Below, piece by piece: positions 24,560-35,200 of a DNA stretch of 64,000 nt. Both the position numbers and the translations under genes were made by a program. The notes below the pieces were generated by a model, which worked only from the letters and a program-made list of their open reading frames with translations, searched no databases and was not told the DNA's origin. The DNA lies in assembly GCA_038025085.1 (NCBI GenBank), contig CM076147.1, positions 26,451,001-26,515,000 on the forward strand, read 5' to 3'. Every line of letters starts with the position of its first letter. The stretch's first letter is position 1. The stretch is from Tetragonia tetragonoides (lineage: Eukaryota > Streptophyta > Magnoliopsida > Caryophyllales > Aizoaceae).

Positions 24560-25878
24560 AGGAACCAACAAAATAATTTTCCCACCCAACAAAATCCTAC
24601 CCAACATAATGTTTATCCTACCCAACAAAATGTTTTATCCCACCCAATAAAATGTTCATCCCACCCAACAAAGTCCTAATCCCAACCAACAAAATTCCGA
24701 ACTCAATGAAGATTTTATTTCCAATCCTCGTTTTCAAGATTTTTGCCGAATGCATGGAATTGATCCAAGTGTCATACAACCCATTTCATATTTCCAGAAC
24801 CCAATGCAAAATCTCGCACCTCAATATTCACAATTTCAAACACCATCCCAATATGTTTCCCCTACCTATCCAAATGTAAGTCTAGGTTCATCTTCTCCAT
24901 CAATTCCGGTACATGATGCCGGTAGTGAACATCACGATGTACCCGTTGAGGAAGAAAGATGACGAAATTAAAGAGGTGGGCGAAATTCCCAACAACAACG
25001 TAGATGTAGCGCCTCTCTTGAGATCGAAGTGTAGTAAGGAGGAAGATGCGGTCCTCATTTCTGCGTTTTTTTATCGTGAGCACCGATGCTATCACAAACA
25101 CCGGGCAGAAGCACAATTTATTTTTTTTGTAAGAATTCGTGAGCATTATGAGGAAGCTCGAAAAGATAGGCCACGCGAACTTTCACTTCGAAACGTTGAT
25201 ATGGTAAGAGGGCGTTGGAGAAGAATGGCTACTGCGGTGATGAAGTTCGCTGGCAATTACGAAGAGGCTACGAGAAGACGGAAAGGTGGTGAGAATGAGG
25301 ATGATGTCAAGAAAGCTGCTTTACATTTTTATTTAACTGACAATGGGCATCCATTTGTGTTTATGCATGCTTATCTAATTATGGTAGATTATCCTAAGTG
25401 GAAGTTTTTAGTTGGCAACTCCATCGCTACTAAAAAAATTGTTGGAGATGACAGTAGTGACAGTGGCAAGAGAAAATCGTTAGATGGAGATGATACCCCG
25501 AAAACATCAACTTCTGCTCGTCCTATGGGTATCAAAGCGACTAAGAAGAATAAAGGTAAGCCAAATGCCAATGAATCTATAGAAGTTGTATCAACTCTCA
25601 ATGACAGGATTGCCACATTTTGTCAAATGAGGGTAAGAGATCAAGATGATGAGGAGGAACGAGAGGTTAGAAAGAAGAAAGAGGAAAGGAAAGAAAGGGA
25701 ACTACTTGTCAAAGAAAAATCTATCCAGCTGCAGGCACAACAATTCGAGCATGAACAACAGCTTCGCAAAACTCAAGTGAAGTGGGAAATGCTTCAAAGA
25801 TTGATGGATAAGCAAGATCTAACACCAGTAGAGGAGGAGCTTAAACTGAAGTTATTTGCAGAATTAGGCAATATGTAA
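24560..25878 (+). pseudogene. Harbinger ORF1-like Myb/SANT DNA-binding protein, frame-broken
   Basis: The main frame (to 25878, TAA) has the layout of plant proteins often labelled 'glutathione S-transferase T3-like' or NAM-associated. First comes a Q/N/P-rich start, then a trihelix/Myb-like region (SKEEDAVLISAFF..., VRGRWRRMATAVMKFAGNYE at about 25205-25264), a basic linker, and a C-terminal charged coiled coil (EEEREVRKKKEERKERELL). In PIF/Harbinger elements this ORF1 protein binds DNA and helps bring transposase to the nucleus. Breaks: a 1-nt shift and a CAA-to-TAA-type stop in the N-terminal repeat region (about 24630-24680), and a shift near 24955-24965 joining ...VPVEEE to DDEIKEVGE. 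The last 300 codons are intact. Confidence 0.8.
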
Positions 25879-26610
25879 GAATCAATCATGATGTTTAAAT
25901 TTAATGTTGTTTATTAATGTTGATTTACTTTTTTTTAATTAATGTTATTTAAATTAATGTAATTCAAGAATTATCATAATAATAATAATAATAATTAGTG
26001 TCGATTTTTATTAAAATGTATATTTTAATGATTATTCAATTTATTAATAAATTTAATTCACCAATTCAATAATATAAATAAAAAGGAAAACATATATACA
26101 TAAGTTGGAAGGAGAGAGAAAATGTGGTGGGGTATAGTTAAAAGTAGGAGAGAGAAATGGATGAACATCATATTTGAGTTCATGGATAAAGTTTTATTTT
26201 GGTGAAGTTCATAGCTTGAGTTCATGGTGAGGTGGAGGAGTGAGAAAGTAGGAGAGAGATTGGTGAACAAACATAATTGAGCTCATGGATAGTCATGCTC
26301 TGATATCTTGTATTTATCTCAAAAGTTTACTAAATGACCACTGTCACAAGTGATTTTTGTTAAAGTTTGTACCAAAGTGATAATGTGGCATTGGTACATT
26401 GATTTTCCTCATTTTAGTGGATAAAATAGGGAAAGATGAAGATGTAAAATGTCTTATTTTCTGTAATAATTTTCATTTGTTTGAGATTTATAAAGACAAT
26501 AATGCATGTAAGTGGCAACTTTGAGCTTTTATGAGGGAATAATAAAGCCAAAACGAAGGGAAAACATTTCTAAAACAAAGATAAAATGAAAAATCAACAA
26601 TTTTAATAAT

Positions 26611-26750
26611 AAGTCTTGTATAAAACAGTCTCACAGTGAGTCGGGGTGACTTTTGTAAAGAATAAGAGTGATTTTTGTGCAAAAGTCACCCTTATTTTTC
26701 ATAAAAATTACCCCATCCCACCGTGGGACAGTCTTATACAAATTTTTGTG
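26611..26750. mobile_element. MITE, 'GTCTTGTGTGAGAC' family, copy 2, nearly palindromic
   Basis: The ends TTGTATAAAACAGTCTCAC and inverted TTGTATAAGACTGTCCCAC pair over about 19 bp. The interior also folds (GTGACTTTTGTAAAGAATAA against CAAAAGTCACCCTTATT). Length 140 bp. This is the best-preserved inverted-repeat member of the family. Confidence 0.75.
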
Positions 26751-26910
26751 CTATTTTAAAGTTGAATTCAGCTTCAATTGCTAAAAGGAGTTAGAAAGTA
26801 AAACTTGAAACAAACATAGGGGAACCAATTGGATTTTGAAAAGAATTCGGTCATCATCTGGAAAAAAAAAATCATACGTATAAATTAGGGTACGAATTGC
26901 AAGTATTTTT

Positions 26911-27115
26911 AACCAAGAGGATGTAGTTGAGTGGTAATAACTCATTTATCATTAATCAAGGTTGATGGTTCAAATCCCGCCTTGGGTATGAAGGTTTTAA
27001 ATTACTTGACCAATTATCCCACCCTTTGAGATATCTAACCGTCAGAGCGGGAAATAATCATTGTGGTCTACAGTAAATACCTTAGTATGATTAAAAGTTT
27101 TTTTTTTTTTTTTTT
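26911..27115 (+). mobile_element. SINE, tRNA-derived, with T-rich tail
   Basis: A polymerase III box A-like sequence (GTAGTTGAGTGGTAATAAC) and box B-like GGTTCAAATCCC occur about 40 bp apart near the start. A body follows that also appears at 27835 and 28725 ('tgaggtgtct..gtcagagc.ggga..ata.tca.t.tggtc'), ending in an 18-nt T-run (27098-27115). It is a SINE and not a tRNA gene: no acceptor stem closes. Confidence 0.8.
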
Positions 27116-27820
27116 AAGTGAATTGATAGGGACTTAGTTAGTTGATTGTATTTATTGTCATTATTATACTTGTATGGTATACATCAGCCATGTGATTATT
27201 GTTCCCTTGACCACAATCACAAAAATATTGGTTTTGCTTTGTAATTGAAACTTGAAAGGAATAATTGCCCCTCCAAAAATAGTAAAGGAAGAACCTAGGA
27301 ATTGATTATAGTCCCCATTCTTCTTCCTAATGATACATGCGCATGGTGTTAAAAATTGGGTTTGTATACACATTTTCCTCCATTATTTTAGTTTCTTTTT
27401 TCTTGGCTGAACTTTTTTTTTGTTTGGAGGGGGTTTTCTTGGCTGACTTTAATTTCCAAACAGAAGTGCCTCTCTGCAAGCTGAGGCTCGTTCTGAGTGG
27501 TTTTTACTTTTAAGTTTTGGAGTTTTTGGTTTTTGATTTTTTAAACAAACCCAAAATTTTGATTTTTTTTATTTTTATTTTCTAGTTGCCATTTTGAATA
27601 TTTAGGGAATAACTGTGTGAGGAAAAAAAATCAGCCCAAGAAAATGTTTCAAAATAAAAAATTTGTAACTCATCACAACCACCTCAAATAGGCCAAGTCA
27701 TGTTTTAAGTTTTTAAAATCACAAGGTCGTTGCAAGTTTATCTCTTCGATGGTAGTAGTTTTTTCTTTTTTCTTTGTAGTTTATCTTTTCATTGTTTGTA
27801 TGTATAGGTGTAACTAAGAA
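27116..27820. other. Intergenic, nothing recognised
   Basis: AT-rich DNA with T-homopolymers. No gene. Confidence 0.5.
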
Positions 27821-27834
27821 ATAGCCCTGAAAGG

Positions 27835-27950
27835 CCTTAAATCCCTTGGTCATTTGTCTCACCTTTTGAGGTGTCTACAAGTCAGAGCAGGGAGATAGTC
27901 ACTATGGTCGACGGTGGATACCGTTGATGTGAACCAAAAAAAAAAAAAAA
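27835..27950 (+). mobile_element. 5'-truncated SINE with target-site duplication
   Basis: The body matches the 3' half of the SINE at 26911 (GTCAGAGCAGGGAGATAGTC, ..GGTCGACGGTGGATACC) and ends in a 15-A tail. It is flanked by AT(A/T)GCCCTGAAAGG at 27821-27834 and 27951-27964. It has therefore landed in, and split the start of, the SINE-like sequence that follows. Confidence 0.78.
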
Positions 27951-27964
27951 ATTGCCCTGAAAGG

Positions 27965-28105
27965 GGTAGTTAAGTTGGTCGTGGGGTTGGATTTCATAAC
28001 AAAGGTCATAGGTTCAACTCCAACTAAATTAATCTGGTTGGCTTGTCAGTTGTGTGTGGTCTGCAAGTCACTTAGTGGTTGAGGTCCCTTTTATAAATTA
28101 AAAAG
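27965..28105 (+). mobile_element. SINE, second family
   Basis: Box A-like GGTAGTTAAGTTGGTCGTGG and box B-like AGGTTCAACTCCAAC are spaced as in tRNA-derived SINEs. The tail is A-rich (about 28097-28110). Its first bases were duplicated by the insertion at 27835-27950. Confidence 0.6.
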
Positions 28106-28724
28106 AAAAGGTCAAGTGGATAATTTTTTTCAAAATAGTATAATAAAAACAAAAAAACAGAAGTAACTCTTACATTATCTTTCACCGTATATTGTCTATA
28201 TATATACAAAATAGAGGAGTTTTTTCTTCATTATATATATATTTTTTTTGGGTGAAATTGTAAGGGTGCAGCCTCTAAGCAAACAAAATAAAAAAAAAAA
28301 ACAGACAACAAACTAATCTATATATACATGTGTTTGTCCATGCTACAAGTGCATTACAAATTACAAATTACAAAAGCAATTCGATGGCCAGTAGTATAAG
28401 CCAATTATTTGCCATAGTTCTTCACATGCCTTTGCTAAATTTACACATTAAAAATGTTCTTGTGACACTATAATTGCACAAGGTATGGGCATTATATATA
28501 TCCACATCCGACATACTTCTAGGATATTGCAAATGTGTTATGGAGGTGATTATTTAGAATTGATTTATCCTTGCACTTGGGGTTCCAGCTTCCTGGCTAT
28601 CCCTAATCACTAGGACCTGATTGGTTGGGTCAAAGCCACTAAAATTTGACAACTGTTTGATTGGGGATTTTGGATCCAATTCAATTTTGTTGCGAAGCTT
28701 CCTAGCTTATGCTGACACATAATA
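28106..28724. other. Intergenic, nothing recognised
   Basis: AT-rich with short TA runs near 28200-28240. No gene. Confidence 0.5.
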
Positions 28725-28865
28725 GAATGTCTGAGTACGAGGGTATTAAAAGTCATTAATTACCCCCATGCTTGAACTGCCTACAAATTACCGCAGAGAA
28801 ATAATTACTTTGATCGACGATGAATATTCTTAATCGTAAATCAAAATAAAATAAAAATAAATACC
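28725..28865 (+). mobile_element. Degenerate SINE, family of 26911/27835
   Basis: The block order ('gagggtattaaaagtcattaat', 'gaactgcctacaaatta', 'gagaaataattactttgatc') follows the other two copies with many substitutions. The tail is A-rich. The box region is lost. Confidence 0.5.
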
Positions 28866-29104
28866 CCAGTACCCATCTATGGTTAAAGAAGAATGAAAGA
28901 AAGAAAAATTCACATGAAAATTTGAGAGTTGAGATAGTATAAATTATAATCAGTAAAGAGTCATTTGTCTTGTAGACGCTCTCTATCTACTGCCGCCTTT
29001 GTTTCTAATTGTTCTTTCCATTGTAATTGTCAATAAAATTTATTTTTTCCGTTGCAATATAGCTTAGCTTGGTGTTTTAAGAGTAGTCGCCTTTACAAAT
29101 TAGA

Positions 29105-29396
29105 GCTAGTAAAATCTGACCCGACCTGAATTCAACCCGAACTCGACTTGCTTAAGACCCAATCGAAACCTGATCCGAAAAGGTTTGACCTACTAATGAC
29201 CTGAATCCGAGACTACCCGAGATCTGAAAGTTGTGAGACAATAGTTGTTTTTCACCCGAAATCCGACCTATTAAAGACTCGATATGACTTGACCTAATAG
29301 TAACCCACAACACAATAATAACCCGATTTGCTGATGATTCGAATCCGAAGTGATCAACCCCAAACCCGACCCAACCCGTTTGCCAAGTCTACCTTC
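29105..29396. repeat. Dispersed repeat with iterated CCCGA/ACCTG motifs
   Basis: Many copies of 'acccga', 'gacct' and 'aatccga' lie between TAGAGCTAGTAAAAT on the left and, inverted, TAGACTTGGCAAACG on the right (10 of 15 match). A related style appears at 57420-57965. Probably a small non-autonomous DNA element; class not determined. Confidence 0.45.
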
Positions 29397-30136
29397 ACTC
29401 AAGTTTTCCTCATATACCCCTGTATTGGTGAGAGAGCCCATTGGTAAAATTGTGGTAAGTTTGTATTTTACTGGCCCACACACCAAATGAAAGTGAAACA
29501 TGTTATATTCTCCAAAATTTATTTAATTTTTCGGTAAATGTTGTTTGAGCTTTTACCTAAATATTAAATTTACGAAAAGTCAAACTCTTAAAGGGTTATG
29601 TTTGGTGGCTGTGCAGTGGGTTGTAGCTATAACCTGTAAGTTGTAAATGTGAGTAGCGGTAGCTATGAGCCTGAGAGTAGCTAAAACTTTTGGTTGAAAG
29701 CTGTTGCGGGTAGTTTTCACAAAATTAAGTTTTAGCCCATGGTAAAAGTTAAAATTCCCCAAAAATTTGTCTATCCAAACAAAGCTTTTGATAGTTCTTT
29801 ATAACTCCAACAGATAATGCTCCTCCAAAACCTCTTAAAAAGTCTGGCCAACCGTATTACCCTTTAGGAAAACCAAACTACGTGATGGATGGCTAGCAAG
29901 TAGGGACGCAGCCAGAAACTAAGGTTAAAGGGGGCGAAAAATTACTATAAAACATCTTATTTGTGTTAGAAGGGGCCATACGCCCATACCAATGAAAACA
30001 TACTTAAATTTGTAGCTCAAGTATGTTTTTCTTTATAATTGTATGTGTACAAATAGGAGGGGCCACGACCTGTACAGGCCCCTTAGTAGCTTCATCCCTG
30101 CTAGCAAGGATATAGATATGGATAAAACATATGATC
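29397..30136. other. Intergenic, nothing recognised
   Basis: 'ggggcgaaaaattactataa' and 'ggggccacgacctgtacaggccc' near 29930-30100 look repeat-derived, but no boundaries could be set. Confidence 0.45.
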
Positions 30137-30152
30137 AAATTAAATGAGATTT

Positions 30153-30318
30153 AACCAATCGTGGGTTGGTCTAGTAGTGCCAGGGACAAGACTTTGGTAG
30201 GGCGGACCAATGTTCGATCCCCCACAACTACGATTGGGAGGAGCGCAAAACCTTAACCCTGGGACCAGCTCCGGAATATTGGAAAATATTTACCAATGTT
30301 TTTGTTACCAAAAAAAAT
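30153..30318 (+). mobile_element. SINE, third family, with perfect 16-bp target-site duplication
   Basis: AAATTAAATGAGATTT occurs at 30137-30152 and again at 30319-30334. The 166-bp element starts AACCAATCGTGGGTTGGTCT (box A region), has box B-like TGTTCGATCCCC, and ends GTTACCAAAAAAAAT. The exact duplication means a relatively young insertion. Confidence 0.9.
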
Positions 30319-30334
30319 AAATTAAATGAGATTT

Positions 30335-32276
30335 ATTATTTTGTTTTGACCCAAATGGATTTCTTTTTCTTTTTTTTTTTTTTGTTTTGACCCAAATGGA
30401 TTTCTTGGATAACAACAATGTGTAACTACCAACTCCCCCAGACACACATACATAGTATTACATACACATACAAATGTAGGTGTATTTAACAGTAAAAATA
30501 GATCAAGAAGAAACTGGAAATCTCTGCTCTGACATCAGACGCAGAACTTGAACATGCAGTGCAGAACCACCTCAATTAAAAGACCTGAAAATAATACAGA
30601 ATGAATTAAGCAAGGAGATAGATATAGAAGGCAAAAGTTCTATTCATTATACATAATTCAGTATCTAATTATTTCTAGCATAAATTCTGTTCACTAACTT
30701 TTACAGTGGTTTATATTAACAAAAGAAGGAACTCTGAAAGCGAAGGAGCTCGTAGTATGTGATCTATGCCGCAAAAGCAATGATTAAGGTTCTCTCTGCT
30801 TTACAGTTCTGTGCAAATTTTAACTACATCTTTTCACAGTATCAATTTACACAGTTTATCTACTTAACCCTGACGGGCGGAGAAAAAGAAGCTAGTATAA
30901 CTCAGAACAAGCATGTGGGTGTAAAGATGCAGCAGGATGCACTTGGAAGTTGGAGCTACAGGTCCTCCATGAATTCCACAAAGAATGGCTGATGGCGGTC
31001 ACCTAAAAATTTGACATCCAAAGCTGATATTGCGTACGAGATTACTCCTGGTGATTTGAAAGCGGATTTAACTACTCGTTGTCAAACCAACAAATTGTAG
31101 AAATGCTTTAACCTAAAAGTGATCATGTCTAATCCTTCTCTTCAACAATCTAGTCTGGAAGTCTCATTAGAGCTTAAAGAAGTGTGCTTCATAGTATGCC
31201 ACCAGCTCCCTTGAGTATTACATTTCTGTTCAGAAAGGTCATCTGGCTGTCAAGAACTACTGGAAGCTGAATTTTCAGCTCATGATGTATCCACTGACAG
31301 CTGCAGTGATGGAAACAATCCATATGTACATGAAAATGGCCTACAAGGCATAATCGAAAACAGTATCAGGTAAGAGTGCATATAAAATTGAATCATCAAT
31401 AGGATAAGGCAAGTACAATCACAGCGTCAAATGCACCAGGTAACACATTGCCAACGCGGGAATTAAAAGAGCCTTCAATAAAAGTGAGTCAAGGCAGATA
31501 AGTATATGATAACCCAGGTTGTCCTTCTATGACTTCATTTACAAATAGCAAATCTCAATCTAACCAAGGTGAGAAACAAAGTGGAGGAATCTAGATTTTA
31601 GACATGATGATACTTCACATAACCAGTTAGCAAACATGTCAAGCCACTCAAGGATCAAAATTCATAATGTCATGCAAACATTTAGAGTACCACAAAGAAT
31701 AAAGGTGCAAGAAGCCCACAAAATGAACTCCATAAGTGGAAGGCCTGACAGGGGCTCCGGCATCAACGAAAGATAGTAAAGGCTCCTTCAGGTGAGTTTT
31801 TATGCCAAATAAAAATAAACGGAAAAGAAAAGGATCCTTGAGCAAGTAGATTGTCTTTCACAATCACTCACCCCTTACCAAGGTCTGGACCCCGGAACAT
31901 GATTTACGTACATCAAGACAGTAGCTAAACATCTCTCTTTCATTGATCAGAGATAAGCATGTGTGGGAGTCATCATTGGCGAAGTAACATGACATGGAGG
32001 TAACTTCCAGGTCAACACATCTTAAATTAATCAAAATAGTTAGAAGGCAGTAACTCACAAAACTAAGCAAGCATGCGCTCGGTTTCTTTTTGACACTTGA
32101 TCATTAACAATTGTAGTAATCATCTTCCAAAGTGCTACTTGAAGCATGCAGACTGTGTTAACAAACTGTCCTTTGGGCACTAGAACAGTAAAACATCACC
32201 CGATGAACTCAGCTTATTGATGCGGGAATGAAAAGTGAGGGGAACAGCACAACATAAAAAGTTTACTCACCAACTC
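30335..32276. other. Intergenic / possible 3' UTR exons of ABC1K8
   Basis: No coding exon recognised on either strand. A donor-like GTGAGT sits 6 nt past the ABC1K8 stop, so untranslated exons of that minus-strand gene may lie here, but I cannot place them. Confidence 0.4.
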
Positions 32277-35200
32277 TCAAGCAGTTCCTGTTATTAATCT
32301 CTCTCTTTGATCCAACTTTTTGACCTTAAGAACACCAAATAGAGCTTGTAGTCCAAAAAGTACACAAACAGCGTAAGCTGCAGCGGCAGGCACCTAGAGA
32401 TGGCAAGTAAATTAAGTCATTAAAGTTGGCATTGATTATCGATTGCAATAATAAGCATTAAGTAGAAGAATCAAAAGGACCACTTACTCGAATTGAATGG
32501 AGATACAAAATTGTGGCTAGGTTAACCAAGGTGCCAGCAACTACCGCCTGTTGAAATGATCAAAAGATAAAATTAGTCACTGGTCCCACCGAAAACTCAA
32601 TAACCAGCCTGAGATTCACAACCCCCACAAGGCCACAACAATGTGTTGTCAACCACATGTGAAGGCAGGAAGCAAATACATAATAAATACATCTAAGTCA
32701 AAAGACTAGAGATCTGACTACTGCATTTTCTTCCAGCTTAACTAGGACCTGAATACAGCTAAGTGCCGAAGTCTGCCACAGCCTAACCCAGTAAGATGTT
32801 TTGAACAATCTCTCTACTGCATTGTAGGACCCATCTCATCTGATCAGATAGCTAGACCTAAGTCCTCAAGTATTTTGCACATGAACATGATTGCAAAGAT
32901 ATAGGGTTCCAGGAGTTGACCCAAACCACTAGGATGCATTTTGACAAAAATACTTCTTATCCTATGCTCAGAAAGCTAGTTGGCCACTTCACAATGTTTT
33001 TAAACTCCACCTCATAAACTATCAGGAAACATTATGCCAAAAGCGAGAATTTATGGAAGATCATATCAACATTTCAAGATTTAAAAAAACTAAAAACAGA
33101 TTGGACTAGAATAAACTTTAAAGGGAACAACACTAGTAAAACAAAGTTTAGCTCGGAGGAGATAAAAAAGGTCTATCTTGTATTCGTTTATCTAAAAAAA
33201 GGTCTATCTAGTATTTGTTACAGGTAACATACAATCAACTGCTTCCTGCAGGTTGATGGATTAGCTTCAAGAAAAATGTTCAAGCAGGGTATGCAGCCTG
33301 GGAGTTGTCAGCACTATGATTTCTTAAGTGGAGTAAGCACAGGTTATTTTGTCTTTTAGAGAAATTTATTTTTATTAAAAGTAAATTACAAGGTAAGAGG
33401 ACAAGGAGTCCTCAAAAAGAAAAAAAGTGAGTTAGTACAAGTCGCCTCTATGGCGGCTATGTTACCCGGACTCTTCATTTCAACCAGAGTACCCGTGTTG
33501 AACACTCGACACTCGGACATGGCTACGGACACTCAACACTTCATTTTAAGCCTACAACATGCTAAAATATTGCCGAGTTAGACACTTGGACACGTATCCA
33601 TTTTCAACACTTCCAGCCGAGTCCATGTAACATAGCATGGCGCTGAACATCTGTCATAGACACCCCCATAAAGGCCTGGCCACTTTGACCCAAAAAGAAG
33701 CCAGATACACCATCCGATCACAAACTCCGCCAGCTTACCAACACCCAGGGTATTAAATAATGGCCGTTATGTTACGTTACGGCCGTTATGTAAAGGGTTT
33801 TGAGGTTGCCGATGCGCGATATCCCGTTATATAAAGGGGTTTTCAAAACGACCGATGCATGATCGATATGGCCGATAAATAATTGTTATGGCCGATAAAA
33901 AGCCGATCCATGACCGGTACGGCTGATATATGACCAGTACGGCCAATAAATGGCGGATACGACCGATACCTGATTCGCTCTGCGACGGCATTCGCGACAT
34001 CCTTTACAGCCCGAATCCGCGATATCACGACTGTTACCGCGAACGCGACCCTAGAGATACTCTCCAGCCAAAGGCACCAAATTTTAGCCATAAAAGCGCA
34101 ATGCCATAACAGTTTAAGCTCCTTTCCCCTCCCTAAACCATCAAAACAGATCTGCAGAAGCTGCATCAACGTACTAGAAAACACAAAATATTCATCCCTC
34201 CGACCAAAAAGCGTAGCCCTAAAGCATGGGCAAAACCACAAAACAACTCTCACTATCATGGTGTGGTGGCACATCACACAGACAACCGGACACAACACCC
34301 AACCCGCTATCCTCCGCTTCACCATATCATGGGTGTCTAGTTATTTCTATTGTACCACAGGTAATTTCTGTCTTGTTTCCAAAACTGTTTTCCGTGGGTT
34401 TACAGAAAAAACAGCCTCTCTACGTGAGACTAGCTAGGGGTAAGGTTTTGTACATGTGGACCTCCCTAGACCCCGTCCTCGGCGGGATATTTCTTCAACA
34501 AATGAGTATCCTAATATTTTCACACCGATTTCATTCAGTCAGCCTGCTCACTTACACTTCCTATTGTCTTTTGAACTGCTGCAACACGCTGGAAAGACCT
34601 CTCAGACTCCAGAGCACGAACACGAAGCTTCAGATCTCCCTTTTCCTATGTATCAACAAGGATGTGTCAGAGATCAAGCATAAAAAGAGAAGATGAAATC
34701 ACAACTAGGGATTCATTAAAATGTCTCCTTAAAATACGAGGGTTACCAGCCGTTCGATAACGTCAACTAGCTTATTAACTCTATCCGCCTGTCTAAATAA
34801 GTTGTAGAAGGCCTGTGATTGCCGGTCCCATCTCTTCTGGAAATCCTATAAAGAGTTTACGTAAAAGAGAAATTTTGAGAGTTCAGAAAAACATAAGACC
34901 AATAGGCAGGGCTGCTACAAAAACAATTTCCTTCGAGGATAATACCTTCACAACAACTTCAACACCAGCTTCACGAAATTTTAGCAGCTCTAGTGCATAA
35001 CTGCAAGGGAATAAAATATACATAAGCAATTAAAGGAAATCAGTTTTGCCCTAATTATGATATTCCTACCAAAGATAGCTCTGGAATTGGAATCCACACT
35101 TACGGTCTGGCAATTTCAGTAATATCAAATCGAGGGTCAAGCCCCTTCCCAATGCCGTCTAAAACTGCAAAGTTAATCAAGAAGAATTTCAGAATTACAA

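Larger units (their letters stand above)
23927..26300 (+). mobile_element. PIF/Harbinger-like element carrying only ORF1
   Basis: The ends are GAGCATGGCAATCCATG and, inverted, GAGCATGACTATCCATG (15 of 17 match). They are flanked by TTA (23924-23926) and TGA (26301-26303), a PIF-type TWA target with one change. Subterminal sequence repeats 'ttcatcac..gttcatgag' and 'gagagag' motifs on both sides. The only coding remnant is the ORF1-like frame at 24750-25878. No DDE transposase (ORF2) is present, so the element would depend on a transposase supplied elsewhere. Length 2374 bp, too short for a complete element of this class. Confidence 0.78.

Noticed and set aside
26925..26985. Possible tRNA gene (box A and box B present)
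   Set aside because: No acceptor stem or cloverleaf closes, and the body and homopolymer tail show it is a SINE.
30759..30992. 77-codon + strand frame
   Set aside because: No domain, no codon bias, and lies downstream of the minus-strand ABC1K8 gene.
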